Positions 49,151 through 60,886 of a stretch of DNA of 64,000 nt are shown here, piece after piece. Numbering within the stretch: position 1 is the stretch's first letter; each line of letters begins with the position of its first letter. The translations under genes and the position numbers were made by a program. Under the pieces are notes generated by a model. That model did not search any database. It was not told where the DNA came from and worked only from the letters and a program-made list of their open reading frames with translations. Location: NCBI RefSeq assembly GCF_933775445.1, contig NC_065877.1, positions 9,858,001 to 9,922,000 on the forward strand. Direction: 5' to 3'. The stretch comes from Argentina anserina. Taxonomy: Eukaryota > Streptophyta > Magnoliopsida > Rosales > Rosaceae.

Positions 49151-49679
49151 TACATGGAATCGTATTGACAACTTATTTATTAACCGACACATTTCTAAGT
49201 TATAGAGTTCTAAAAAATTAGGCGAAATCGTAACTAACACTTGTCGTAACTAAACGTTACGTTAGATCGTCGCCAATTAGTTAAAATTGGGTTTTCACTA
49301 AATTACCTTAAGTAAATGTAAAACCATTAACATTATTTGATAAATAGTAAAAAAGTAACTTATGATAAAACCGTAAAACAATAAAGTCAAATGGTAAAAC
49401 CATAAAAGTCAAATAGTGAAATTGTTATTTTCTGCTAGGGGCAAAAACATAATTTCTCATTGACTATAAAAAACTCTAAAAGGATAAATTTCTCATGGTA
49501 AAAATCAGGGAATTACTCCCACATCTCCGATCAACATTCAGGCCTAAAATCTAACATCTATAATCATCAAATTCGACATGCTATCACCCAACATTCCCAA
49601 CAAGTTCCACAACAACACAAGACAACCGAAATTACAAACTCTGAAGAAAAAGAAGCCAATTTGTACCTCGTCGATCCTA
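49151..49679. other. Unassigned DNA right of the copia remnant
   Basis: AT-rich sequence without a recognised domain. It may include more of the copia 5' end, but no LTR or primer site was found here. Confidence 0.4.
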
Positions 49680-50215
49680 GGGATATAATTGGGTAGGGTA
49701 TTAGCGGGTATTCGACCCTAATGGGGTTGTGCAATGTGTAAAAACAGGAAAGGGTATGGAGATATCTTATATTCGAATTATAGAATCGGGTAACGGGTGT
49801 GAATGATATTTTGATCCACATCCCCATCCCCACCCAATAAAAATAAAATATATATTATATATATATATATTTAATATTAATAAATAAATAAATATTTATG
49901 TAAATAAAAACTTTTCTTATTGTTATTATTCTATTTTGAATTAGACTTATATTTGTTTAAGTTGGATTAATGTAAAAAACTAATTTTATCTTGATATTAT
50001 GTTTTCATTTTAGATTTTACATTTTTCTATAATTCATATGAATTATCATATAATATAATAAAATTTCGTTAACGGATATTGGGACGGGTATCCCCAACGG
50101 GAATGGGCGCGGGGAATACCCATTAACTTTATAACAGAGATTGGGGCAGGTACGGGGACGTAATTGAAAATGAGTATGGGTATGATATTTTGATCCCCTT
50201 ACCCTTACCTTTTAA
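49680..50215. repeat. Degenerate transposon-like repeat rich in GGGTA words
   Basis: Both ends carry GATATTTTGATCC next to CCCCATCCCC / CCCTTACC (about 49807 and 50186) and many GGGTATT / GGGGATAC words, around a very AT-rich centre. This layout resembles the subterminal repeats of hAT-like MITEs. Termini and target duplication were not resolved. Confidence 0.4.
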
Positions 50216-51669
50216 AAAAATCTCAATTGGCAGGAATCTCATCAACGAACTCCTAACAACAAAGTCGTCTTCTAACTTTTTCTCTTAATCATCCCTCTCT
50301 GGAATTCAACCTCTAATTCACTTGAAGTTCAGCTACAATGAAAGCTCATGTAGCTCGAACAGTCGCTAGAAAAGGGGCTGCGAAGTTCACCCGAAAACCC
50401 ATGGATGTCTGAGCTTTGTATCTTCCATTTCTTCTCTTTTGTCAACGATAACACACGCCACCACCACATAGAGGAGCACAACGACGAGAAGGCTTAGGCG
50501 ACGAGCACCAAGTTCGGCGGCGGCGACGGGGTAGGTGGTTGCAGCAACGGGGGCTTATAGGTGGCGGCAGACTTTCTGGGATGAAAGACAGAGATGAGAG
50601 GAGGAGATAGAGCGGTCATTTTAATTGATAAGAAACAGAAGGTCGAAGAGTTTGGGCATGAGAGAGAGAGAGAGAGAGAGAGGAAACGTTCGGTCTGGTT
50701 ATTGCTGCAGACTTCAAAACTCCGGACAACGGTTGACAAGGCATGAAATGCAAAGCGAGTGAGCACTGAAGATAAACTCTTTGGCTCTATCTACCTTCTT
50801 GGTCCTATGAAAAACCATTATACCTCTTTGCATATGGTTAGAGAGTGCAACAATTCGAATCTTACTTCAACAACGGTGCATGGATACACAAACAAGTCTA
50901 TTCATATAAACGAACCAGAATCTAAAACAGAACATCTGATAGCATACATCAAAATTTATAGAGACATCAGGGTTGCATATGGTTGTACTTGCAGATGCCA
51001 TTAAAGTTAGTTTGGTTCAGACTAAGCTCTGTGAAACCACAACCGCCTGAAACCAACACAATACTAGGATAAACAAATGTTCTGAGGATATATCAGTATA
51101 TATTAATTAAAAGAATAAGGCTTATGGTACTGCTTTCTACCTTGATTACTAAATTACCCCTCCCTGATGTTAATCTTACAGAAAATAATTAAATAAAAGT
51201 ATGTCAAAATGGTATTTAAGAAAAACTTCTCACGTTTGTTGAAAACCCAATCTCATAGTCATAGGCAGTTATTACATATCCTCCCACATTCTCCTATGTT
51301 TCAGGTTCCTTCTCTATCCCAAATTCCCACAACAAGAGTTTGAGAACAATCACTGAAACTTGACAATGAGAGGGCCAGACAATGAGTTTGATTCACTGAT
51401 GCCCAGATTGTTTAATTTAATCAAGTTATGTACTTTCTATTTTCTTATTTCTTCCATTGAGAGTGGGGAGCAAGACATTTTTTTTCCAGTTCTTCTTACA
51501 TTAAATTGGAGTTCATTTTCATACGCACAACTACTTTAAATTCTTTCATGTTGTTTAGTTTGATTGTTGTCTAAATTTGATTAATTTACACTCATGAGCT
51601 GGCAACAACTAAAACATATCATAAAAGAAGAGGGAAAACTATGCATATATATATATATATATACATATT
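50216..51669. other. Intergenic DNA with a short GA microsatellite
   Basis: It contains (GA)n at about 50660-50682. A minus-strand open frame at 50494-50766 is proline-rich and could be a first exon, but no continuation or splice partner was found. No supported gene. Confidence 0.4.
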
Positions 51670-52005
51670 TTCTCAAGTTCGGACCGTCTGGATTTGGCCA
51701 TTTCGGCCACCGGCGACGCGCTACGACGGTTCGGATGGTGCCAACCATGCTCCCCCTCCCGGCGATTCCGTATATGCCAGCCGGAGTTCCATCGGCGACC
51801 GGAATGGCGAAATCACCGAAATCTGTCCATAAACTTGTTTTTTGCAGATTTTGTCCGCCGTGAGTCGCCGATGGAGCTTTGGCCGGCACAGAAGGGATCG
51901 GCGGGAGGTGAGTAATGTGGCTGTCGTGGTCCGCCCCGCAGTTGCGGCCTGCCATCGCCGGAAACGGTGAATCCGGACTATCCGGACCTCCGTAGCCAAG
52001 AACGT
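51670..52005. repeat. GC-rich island of probable repeat origin
   Basis: About 330 bases with repeated CCGGCGAC/GCCGGA words contrast sharply with AT-rich flanks and are bounded on both sides by TATATATA tracts. Open frames occur in several frames on both strands, which points to a composition effect rather than coding. I have the impression of similar sequence in plant retrotransposon leaders, but this is not verified. Confidence 0.45.
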
Positions 52006-52559
52006 CAATATATAGTATATGTATATATTTCCTAAAAGAAAAGACAACCCAGGTGCAGGGTTATTTACTATCTCTAATTCACTTTATTTTTTTTTCAGTG
52101 TGGTGTTGAAGAGTTGATTTTATATGATTGCTTAACGATTTACCCAACGAGCGATGGATAAAATAAATTGAACGACGCACGTGTAGGCGTACACACACGC
52201 GCATAGAGCGTGTAGAAAGGCTAGTAGCCATTACTCCATTAGTAAAAAAAAATACTAATGTAACATTTTCTACTATATCATTAGTAAGTAATCTACCACA
52301 GAACATATAATACTTTGCGCAAATGTTAGCATTTTTAAATTAAATAATACATTTGAAAGATTTCAATGAATAAAATTGATCTTAAATGGTAGTAGGTATG
52401 GAAGCATTCTACACCAAGTTTCACGAGATGTCAAGAATAACAAAAGTTTCAAGCTTAACAAGTATCAGGACAATGGCTGACTGAAACTAGTAGTTTACAA
52501 ATGCCTAATTGCTTGCTTACAAATTTTTTTTTTATTGAATCAAGGTCAAAATCTCAAAC

Positions 52560-53775
52560 CTGAACAACAAGGGCCTGCAGAACAAGACCTCAAGCCGTCA
52601 CTGTGGTATGTCCTTGCAATCTCATTGCCTTGTTACGCTGTGAATGCTGGATTTACTCTTAATCTCTCCTTGACATACGAAACTCCAGCATCCTCAGCCA
52701 GTTTGTTAGCTTTCTGAGATTCCTCAACGAGGGAAAGAAGAGTCCTAAGGCAACCCATTCTATTTTCCTCTTTCTGTTAAAAACCCTTCACCAGAGAAAC
52801 GGAGATAACTTATTATCCTTTAACTATACGAAAGTTCCGTAAGGAAAAATAACAGTAATTGCATGAAATACAATAGATGTTATAATGGAAGAACATATGA
52901 GCAGTAAAACCATCTATAAATGCACTTGCATATGCTTTATTGCCATACAGAAGTAAGTAATCATTGTAATGACTAACCAGGTAATTCAAGCACTCTCAGA
53001 CTATATATCCAGAAGAAGTAATATTTTAAGGATCAGGACAAAAGAATCTTGACATATATTCTGCAGGCACTAGAATCACTAGACAATAGTAATATTAATC
53101 ATGCTTGCAATCTCACTAAAAGGACTAGGCGAGTAAAAGAGGAAGTAAAATTTCAGTACAAACTATATTTCCACGATATGAAAAGAGAAAGCACATGCTA
53201 ATTCTGTCTCTGAGAAGTGCACATTCATCATGGCCAATTGGCCATGTTGACACCCGATAATAAAAGAAACACTGCATGGTGTTACTTGTTTACCTCTCAC
53301 TAGTAATAGTGCGCTCATCTTTCCCTGGATTGTATCACTTGCAACCAATTATGTGAGCTGGTGGAATTGATGCTTTGAAAGCCCAAATAACTTTAGAGTT
53401 TAGACCGTAACGGACAGCTTCAATTTGCTATTCTTTGGTTGCCAAGCATCACCATCACAAGCAAAAACCACTCCTGTTTGCCACCTAGGGATTGGCCCCT
53501 TCACCTGGTGGCCATCTATGTCTGTTTTCATGTTTGAGCAGCTAGCTCATCAAAATTTTTTTAATCCTTTGAATCCGGTACCAACGGGTATCATCCCTCT
53601 TAGAACAACGTTCGCAGCTGGGGGGGGGGGGGCGTCCTGAGCTTCTACCTTCTCTGTATATTCCATGAAAATCTCATCTTCAAACTCCTTGAAGAACTTG
53701 TAGGCGCCTTCAGGTTCAAGCTCCCCTGTTTCGCACCTATCCCTATGTCATTGAACTTCTCTTCTACTTTCTTCT
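52560..53775 (-). pseudogene. Unidentified broken coding region
   Basis: Two minus-strand stretches look protein-coding. Near 53740-53580, GELEPEGAYKFFKEFEDE continues through a G-rich tract to VVLRGMIPVGTGFK. Near 52765-52560, MGCLRTLLSLVEESQKANK leads to a stop after NPAFTA, with open reading beyond it. They are charged and helix-like, as in real exons. A run of about 12 C (minus strand) at 53620 and several stops break the frame. I do not recognise the family. It could be a gene remnant, or exons of a gene whose splice sites I could not resolve. Confidence 0.3.
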
Positions 53776-55958
53776 AAATGTGATAAAAAAAGACAAACTT
53801 CAGTGTGAAAATTTCAGAAAACACCAGTTTGAAGTTTGAACCAAAGGAACACGTGGATACTGAACCTGTTTATGATAGAAACTTTCAAACAAAGGATATT
53901 CGGAAACTAGAAACGCAAACGCCCTGCAATATTGCCTTCTAAGTATTGTCTAGTCTGGCCATGTAGTACTACTGACCATTTATCTTTCAAAAGGAACAAA
54001 CTTGATTTGTTATAAGCTTATAACAGTGCAAAAGCGCAAAAACATGCAAAAATTTTTATACAGAAACATCCTACATTACATATCAATCCCATATGAACAT
54101 CCACCAAATTATACATAAATATTGGCTACACCAGACTGAAGATGCAGAAATATAGAGCTTCATATAAAAACAGAGCAAAACACAAAATATGGCATACCTG
54201 GCAAAAGCTGGTCCTCATTCATCATCTGTCTCCTTCATGCTTCCCAGCTACCATCCTGAAGTATTCCCCCCATTCTTGTTTTCATTTCTATTCAACCCAA
54301 CAAAAAAATTATAAAATAAAAAATGCAAGCAATATAAAATCACTGAGACTAATATGAACAATTTCCCCAATCATCTAAAATTTTCTTGACCTTAATTAGT
54401 GATGTCCGCTCATGGTTCTTCTCTCAACTTGAGTTTCTCCTACTCTGTTGCTCAGGGAGTCAGGGTTCATGAAGAACTGGAAGACTGGAACAGTCAAATT
54501 GAGAAGAGGGCGTGGTATTTATGTGGGCGCGTGAGCAACGCTACAATTCTGTTTTCTTTATTTTTCTTTGTTTTTCCGAAGGTACAAAACCAAACAACAA
54601 CAAACTAAAGTCTCTGTAACTCCCCTCGGTCTTTACCAGAAATTTGCTTAAAACCCTGAAACCCAAATTCTCTAGTCTCTTGGAAGTATGCTCCTACCTG
54701 TTAGGAACCCGTGCCCTGAAAATCATCTGCAAATCCATTGCCTCAGGTTCATGCAGTTCATCACTTCATCATCGACATTGCCCAGGTTTTTCCTCTTTTG
54801 CCCAAGTCTCTAATTTTGTATTCATTTCTTGATTGGGTCTCTCTTTGCTTGAATTGGGTGTTTTACATGTTTGTGTTAGTTTATATGTTCAAGTGTGATC
54901 ATTGAATAATGAATATGCTGCGAGTTTTATCAACATGATATACTGAAACTGGTGATTTTGGTTGTGAATTATGGTGCTTGATAGTTTAGTAGCATTGCTG
55001 ACACCACAAATATTATATTTTACATTACATGCCTTTGTGTGTAATTTAGACGACATCAGCATCAGTAAGCTCCTAATGAAAACTATGCTGCATTTCATCA
55101 TCGCCATTGAATTCACTGACTTTATTTTTCCCTCGGACGACACATGGCAATTCCCTCATGTTCAGTTCATGTCATTGTTTAGTACTTTAGTTGCTCTGAA
55201 TCAATCTGCAGCAAGTGCCTAGTTTCATGTTTTATCCATGGATGTCTTAGCTTTGTTGTCTCCATGAGCATGAACTATCCTATGAATTATCCCAATGGTG
55301 TTCTGTTTCTTGATATGGTCGGTAAGGGGTCACCGTTTAGGGCTGGCATAATGCTTATATTTTGTTTTGCCATTTGGATATTTAATCAGGCGGGATAATC
55401 AATTTAAAATTAATGTGCAAAGACGGATTTAATCATTACTGATGTTGATATTTGTCCACTGAATAAAGGGGTAGCTCTTTGTTTTCTTAGTACTAAAAAC
55501 CCCCAGCTTCATTTCTGGTTTAAAAATACTATGTGAATGTAAGTGGCATACAAGATTATAAGGGAATTGAGTATATTCTGTTGCAACTTGTTAGGTTAGA
55601 TAATTGCTGTCAAAAGACAAACATGCATACCTTGGCACATAAAAGAGAGAAGGTTTTTATATTGGAAACTGTTAAAAGTAGGCATTTCTGCTTCATCAAG
55701 TCTACACCTCTTCCTCCTATCTAAATACACCACCACAAAGAAGAAACTTGTTTAGGGCATTATCTTGGTCTTCCTTGCATTACTCTGAAGAAAACCTTTT
55801 GATACTGTGAGGATGGCAACACCCAACATATGTCTAAAAGTCTAAGTGCAAAGCCAGGTGACTGGGAGGTTGCCAATCCTGCCGTCGCAACAACAAAAAC
55901 CACAATGGAAGGTTCACAGATTCACCTATTGTTTTAACATGGCTAATCCTTTTAAGTG
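53776..55958. other. Intergenic DNA, no supported gene
   Basis: AT-rich with scattered short open frames (54142-54357, 54399-54608, 54644-54832, 54971-55222), none with a domain. Sequence around 54660-54790 has exon-like base composition and possible splice donors, but no product could be assigned. Confidence 0.4.
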
Positions 55959-55963
55959 GCTAA

Positions 55964-56039
55964 TGTTAGAATTTGATTCCTCTATCTTGTTATGTAACAT
56001 GATATGATTGAGCAAATTGAACAATCAATCTTGCAGTAG
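55964..56039 (-). repeat. 3' LTR remnant (76 bases)
   Basis: It matches 57384-57459 with one difference (T for G in AACATGATATG). It starts TGTTAGAATTTG on the plus strand at the target duplication and stops abruptly at the protease coding sequence, which marks the deletion junction. Confidence 0.93.
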
Positions 56040-57283
56040 ATGATAACCATGCTCAATAAGATGACCTACACTTAACAGATTTGAGTCTAGGTCAGGAACC
56101 AGCATCACCTCTCTGATGAACATTTTCCCATTTTTAGTTTCAATAGCTATGCTCCCTTTTCCTCTTGTATCCACTAACATTCCATTTCCCATCTTCACTT
56201 TTGTAATGTTGTTGTAATCTACATCATACATGAGATTTGCATTTGCAGTCATATGGTTGCTACAAGCACTATCAACAAGCCACACATTTTTGTTTTCTGC
56301 AAGAGCTTCAGCTTGTGTCATACTGAACACATTTGTATCACACTCCTCTGTGCAGTTTGCTTGTTGATTTCCTTTGTTACAATCTTTTGCTGCATGTCCA
56401 AACCTATTACAATGTGGACATCTTGACTAACCTTTAAACCAGCATTCACCTAAGTGAGCTTTCTCACAGGTTGCCATTTGGTATAGTTTAGATTGATTGA
56501 ACTGCTTCCTTTCTCATAAGTTGACTTTCCTCCTTGCTGGTTTGATTTTCCTCCCCACTTCTTGCCTTTTCCTTTCCACTTTTTCTGTTTGGTATTTGAA
56601 CCAGATGGTTCACTAGTTTTAGGGGTAAGGCTAAGTGTTTGGAAGGCTTTTTCTGTTGGTTCATCATGACTAGCTAACCTCTGATCAAAGGCTTTCAAAG
56701 TCCCTACTAAATCCTGAACTCCTAGTTTTGAAATATCCCTAGTTTCTTCTATAATACTTACTATAGCATCATATTTTCTGCTCAAACTCATTAGGATTTT
56801 CTCAACTACTCTTTCATCAGTTAAGGGTGCATTGTAAGTTTTTAACATATTAACAATGCTAGTTATTTTAGTTCAATGAATATCTAGCAAGTCAGTATCA
56901 CTCATTCTTGCATATTCAAACTCTCTCCTTAAGGACTGAATTTTAACAGCTCTAACCTTATCAGAACCTTTGTGCTCCAGCTTCAGAACCTCCCATGCTC
57001 CTTTAGCTGTCCTCTCATTTGAGATCAAAGGAAAGATGTCGTCTGAAACTGAATTTTGCAGAATACCAAGGGCTTTTGCATCTTTCTTGACTTGACTTTT
57101 CAGTTCAAGTCTTTGTGCTATTGTCATAGCTTCCAATTCTTCAGCTGTTGGAACTGTGTAACCTTCATGCACATAGCTCAACAGATCTCTACCAAGAAAC
57201 ATTGTTTCCATCTTGATCATCCAATAATCAAAGTTCACTCCTGTAAAGATAGGAACTTTGATTATTTCATCTGATTGACCCAT
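56040..57283 (-). pseudogene. Copia gag (UBN2 type) and protease, broken
   Basis: It starts at 57283 with MGQSDEIIKVPIFTG and contains the gag phrases FDYWMIKMET and AKGAWEVLKLEHKG (UBN2 family). A CX2CX4HX4C zinc knuckle, CPHCNRFGHAAKDC, lies near 56410. Protease contains WLVDSACSNHMT and MGNGMLVDTRGKGS and ends at HGYHLLQD. Breaks are an in-frame TGA at 56873-56875, a frameshift near 56460 before the knuckle, and a stop between the two cysteine-rich parts. The protease motif reads DSA where functional copia proteases usually have D-S/T-G-A/C, a second reason to consider it inactive. Confidence 0.88.
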
Positions 57284-57370
57284 CTCAGTAGCAGTAAGAA
57301 TAAACTTGTGTTTGTTTGTTTTTAATCTCTTCTAACAGATGATACACCCCAGTTGATATTTGATCAAAGA

Positions 57371-57383
57371 GGCTCTGATTCCA
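57371..57383 (-). other. Copia primer-binding site
   Basis: The minus strand reads TGGAATCAGAGCC, one base different from the initiator-Met site TGGTATCAGAGCC, directly next to the 5' LTR. Confidence 0.85.
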
Positions 57384-57773
57384 TGTTAGAATTTGATTCC
57401 TCTATCTTGTTATGTAACAGGATATGATTGAGCAAATTGAACAATCAATCTTGCAGTAGCAAGATGAGTATGAAGAACAAAATATAGATTTGAAAAACAA
57501 ACTGAACTTTGCAACTGTTCTTGATATTTTCAGATCGTATAATTTTCCTTTGTCCTTACATATTGATCAAACATCTCTCACTTTATATAGTGAAGCAAAA
57601 TGAAAGATTAACCTACAAAATATGCAAGGAGAAGAACTCAAACTGAAATTGAATTACACAAAATATCTATGATTTTTTTTTAGTAGAGAAAACAGTAAAC
57701 TGCAGCTGGAAAATCTTATTAGATTTTTCTGCAGCAGTTTCCTAGTTGCAGCAGGAAGTCATTAACATCAACA
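57384..57773 (-). repeat. 5' LTR of the deleted copia element
   Basis: It starts TGTTGATG at 57773 in minus orientation and ends TCTAACA at 57384, next to the primer site. A CACTATATAAAG TATA-like box lies near 57590. It is 390 bases long and bounded by the target duplication gctaa. Confidence 0.9.
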
Positions 57774-57778
57774 GCTAA

Positions 57779-59185
57779 TTAGTCTTGAGTCTTGACTGAG
57801 TGTGTTAAAATGGTCAGTATCTTCAGATAGCATATGTGTTGACAGTCAGTTGTTCTGAGCTCTTTCCAGTTTCATATGAATTACAACGTTATAATACATG
57901 GTATTTTTACGATTGTATCCCACTTGTATGACCCCTCTAGACACACTGTCATGGTGCTTTGAGCATTGGATACATGCTGAAGAGTCGGACAATGAGATGC
58001 TATTCCATGAGGGAATGTTAGGCAGAACAGATTGTAGCAAACCTGATAAATATCATTACAATACTAAATAGATGACCAACCTCAAAACCGTTGTGCACTG
58101 TAGTCCGACATGATGCAGAAGTTGTTATCAAGAATGTTGTGACATAACATACGTCGCCTTTCCCTGGAATTGATTTGGACCAATCTTGTAAGGATGAAGT
58201 ATATCCCTGGAATGTTGTGGGATCAACACTTTGTCCTCAACTCAAAAGTGATGGAATGCGAAATGTCTCTATTAATGAAGCGTTTTTTTTTCCTTGCTTC
58301 TTAATTTATAAAAGATTTTTCATTTTATGTGGCTGATGCAGTATACCAGCCTGCAAAGTTGAAATATCGATCTTACTTGCATATTTAGTTATATATCCCA
58401 CTTATGCTTTAAGTTGTCGTGTTTAGTAATATAGTTATAGCATTTACTGGGAATATTTTGATTATTGGAAGATGTTGACAAGTTATTTTATCAGCCTAGC
58501 AGTATTTGTCATTCGGAAGAAACTGTAAGTTCGAATCCTCTCTGTTTTAGAAAGCAGCATGTGATTTGATATTGTGTCAGAGTTTTATCCAAAGATGGGT
58601 GTAAGCTAGAACCGTAATATATATGTTGCTTTTGCTTGGTGGGTATACTATAATGGTAATACTGTTAAGAATTCCTCTAAATTGGGACACTAAGGAGTAA
58701 CTTTGGTTGTTAGTAGCAACAATTCATTTCATCTGCAAGGGCATTGCATATCAGCCTTGAACACTACCAATTTTCAGAACATTTAAATGTGAGAACTGGG
58801 AAGTGGGAAGTAATTTTGCCTGACAGTGAAATGATATTATTAGTTTCACTGTACATTCTCAGTTCATTTTAGTAAAGTTGGATATTGGTAAATGCACCCA
58901 ATTTTAGATGAAAGAATGTACAATTTTCGGTTTTCTCCGGGTTTGCTTTGTTCATTCACAGCCAAATAATTGAAATAAATCAAATAATTGAAAACTAAAG
59001 GGAACATACCAATAATGCAACTTTCAATCATGCAACATGTTCAAACTGTAATGTGCAGCGATATACTAGAAGTTGTTTTGTAGCTATAATATTATTAAAG
59101 TTTACTAATACAGATTTACAGCTTTTGAATTGAGATTACATTTTTACAGAATGTATGCAAATTTATTGTGTTTGAAATCAAAATG
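57779..59185. other. Intergenic DNA downstream of the NCS1 gene
   Basis: AT-rich with no supported gene or repeat. The last few hundred bases are 3' flank of the minus-strand transporter. Confidence 0.45.
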
Positions 59186-60886
59186 TTAGTTTGCAGGAGG
59201 CAATAGGGGGTCTGCTGAAGCAAGAGACTTGTTCTGTTTTCCTTTCGTAGATAACAGAAGCCAATAGAGAAAACCAGCAGAGAAAAAGCTAACAAACCAG
59301 GCATTGTTATAGATGATCACGAATATACTTGACACCGAAGAAAGAGCCCCAACTTTCTGCAAGAAACCTGGAACCACCGGCAGAATCCCAACCACAAGAG
59401 CTGCCATGGCTGCCAAATTGTAGCCTCCTGAATAGTAGTACGCGCCATAAGGACTTACTGTGTACAAGTCCTTCATGCTTAAGTTTGTGCGCCGGACAAG
59501 ATAGTAATCTGCGAGAATTATGCCTCCAATAGGACCCAACAGAGCAGAATATCCAACAAGCCAAGTGTACACAAAGCTCTCACTTGATCTAAGAAGCCTC
59601 CATGGCTGAAACGCAATGCCAAGCAAAGCTGTAACAATAGCTCCACGTCTAAATGTGAACTTTGAAGGACTAAGATTCACTAGCGCATTTGCTGGTGCCA
59701 CAACATTAGCTGCAATGTTGGTTGTAAGGGTAGCAAGGCTAACACCAAAAATGGCTAGGACTATTGTTGTTAGCCCTCCAATCTCACCTAAAAGTTGGAT
59801 TGGATTAGAAATGACACGCCCGAATATCACCTCAGTGGAGCATGTTACAGCTAGGCCAACAAATGTGAATGCCCCCATGAAGATAGGGAGCCCCGCCTGG
59901 CCAATGACCTGATCGGTCTGGCTCTTGGCGTATCTGGTAAAATCAGGTATGTTGAGAGCAAGAGTAGCCCAGAAGCTTATGTTTGCAGTGAGGCTAGGAA
60001 AGAAGAGTGACCAAAATTGTTGAGAGGTGAGTTTGGAGGTTATGGAAAGCATGTGACTAAAACCACCAGCCTTGACATAAGCCCAAGTCACAAGGCAGGA
60101 AGTGAGAGTGATTAGAATTGGAGCAGAGTACTTCTCAAGCTCTCTGATTCCATCCATGCCTTTCCAAACAATAGCCAACTGAGCAACCCAAAAGACAATA
60201 AAACAAGCAAACTCTAGTGGGGATGTGCCTAGCCAAGGCAGGAAATGTGACAGAGAGGAACTTTTGATTGAACTTGGGAGTAGAAGAAAGATTGCTTCAC
60301 CACCAATCCACGTCTCAATTCCATACCAACCACAACCCACCAAGGCTCTAAGAAGAGTTGGGATATGAGCACCATGAATCCCAAATGAGGATCTGGCCAA
60401 AACCGGGAAAGAGATGCCGTATTTAGTCCCCGGATGACCAGTGAGGACTAGTGGTACTAGTAGTACTATGTTGGCTGCTACAACTGTAGCAATGCCTTGC
60501 CACCAAGCCATTCCAAGGTCAACTAGACTACCAGCCAAGTAATAAGTTGGCACTCCCACAACTAGGCCAATCCAAAGACTAGCCAATTCCCACCGGGAAA
60601 AACTGCGCTGCTCCGGCGTTGTAGGCTTGAGATCGTCGTTGGTGAGAGTGGGATCGGATTCAAAGTCGTCGAATTTGGGACTAGGAGTGGACTGGATTGA
60701 AGCCATGGGGGTGAAAATGGGGCTTCTAAGAGTAGGATGGTGAGCTTGTACATGGGGGGCTTGCAACTTGGTTGTCAAGTTAGTTGGAAACAAGGGAGAG
60801 GTCAGAAAGGTGGAGCAGGGTCTTGGGTTTCTGGTTAATGCCGGAAAAGGGGGATGGAGATGGAAGCTGAGACATCTGGGCACCAT
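59186..60886 (-). CDS. NCS1: Plastid NCS1 purine/uracil transporter (PLUTO type)
   Basis: An intronless 566-residue frame. Residues 1 to about 65 are rich in Ser, Thr, Pro and His with few acidic residues, as in a chloroplast transit peptide; an internal Met at 61 starts [10 protein letters not shown]. From about 101 onward the chain is hydrophobic with about 12 membrane segments. The segment [17 protein letters not shown] (151-167), followed by [13 protein letters not shown] (184-196), is the hallmark of nucleobase:cation symporter 1 proteins. In Arabidopsis the single member (At5g03555, PLUTO/AtNCS1) moves uracil and purine bases across the chloroplast envelope, linking pyrimidine synthesis and salvage. 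Length, lack of introns and N-terminal extension fit that gene. Nothing looks damaged. The start at 60886 is the first Met that includes the transit region. Confidence 0.94.
   Translation of the reverse strand: MVPRCLSFHLHPPFPALTRNPRPCSTFLTSPLFPTNLTTKLQAPHVQAHHPTLRSPIFTPMASIQSTPSPKFDDFESDPTLTNDDLKPTTPEQRSFSRWELASLWIGLVVGVPTYYLAGSLVDLGMAWWQGIATVVAANIVLLVPLVLTGHPGTKYGISFPVLARSSFGIHGAHIPTLLRALVGCGWYGIETWIGGEAIFLLLPSSIKSSSLSHFLPWLGTSPLEFACFIVFWVAQLAIVWKGMDGIRELEKYSAPILITLTSCLVTWAYVKAGGFSHMLSITSKLTSQQFWSLFFPSLTANISFWATLALNIPDFTRYAKSQTDQVIGQAGLPIFMGAFTFVGLAVTCSTEVIFGRVISNPIQLLGEIGGLTTIVLAIFGVSLATLTTNIAANVVAPANALVNLSPSKFTFRRGAIVTALLGIAFQPWRLLRSSESFVYTWLVGYSALLGPIGGIILADYYLVRRTNLSMKDLYTVSPYGAYYYSGGYNLAAMAALVVGILPVVPGFLQKVGALSSVSSIFVIIYNNAWFVSFFSAGFLYWLLLSTKGKQNKSLASADPLLPPAN

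Larger units (their letters stand above)
55964..57773 (-). mobile_element. Internally deleted copia element keeping gag and protease only
   Basis: A perfect 5-base target duplication gctaa flanks the element (55959-55963 and 57774-57778). In minus orientation it has a full 390-bp 5' LTR, a primer site TGGAATCAGAGCC, gag and protease, and then a 76-base inner end of the 3' LTR joined directly to the end of protease. Integrase, reverse transcriptase, RNase H and most of the 3' LTR are absent. Because both outer ends and the duplication survive, the loss was internal to one insertion. The 76 shared LTR bases differ at a single position. Confidence 0.92.

Noticed and set aside
50494..50766. Proline-rich minus-strand frame of 90 residues
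   Set aside because: It includes a CT microsatellite translation, has no recognisable family, and no continuing exon was found.
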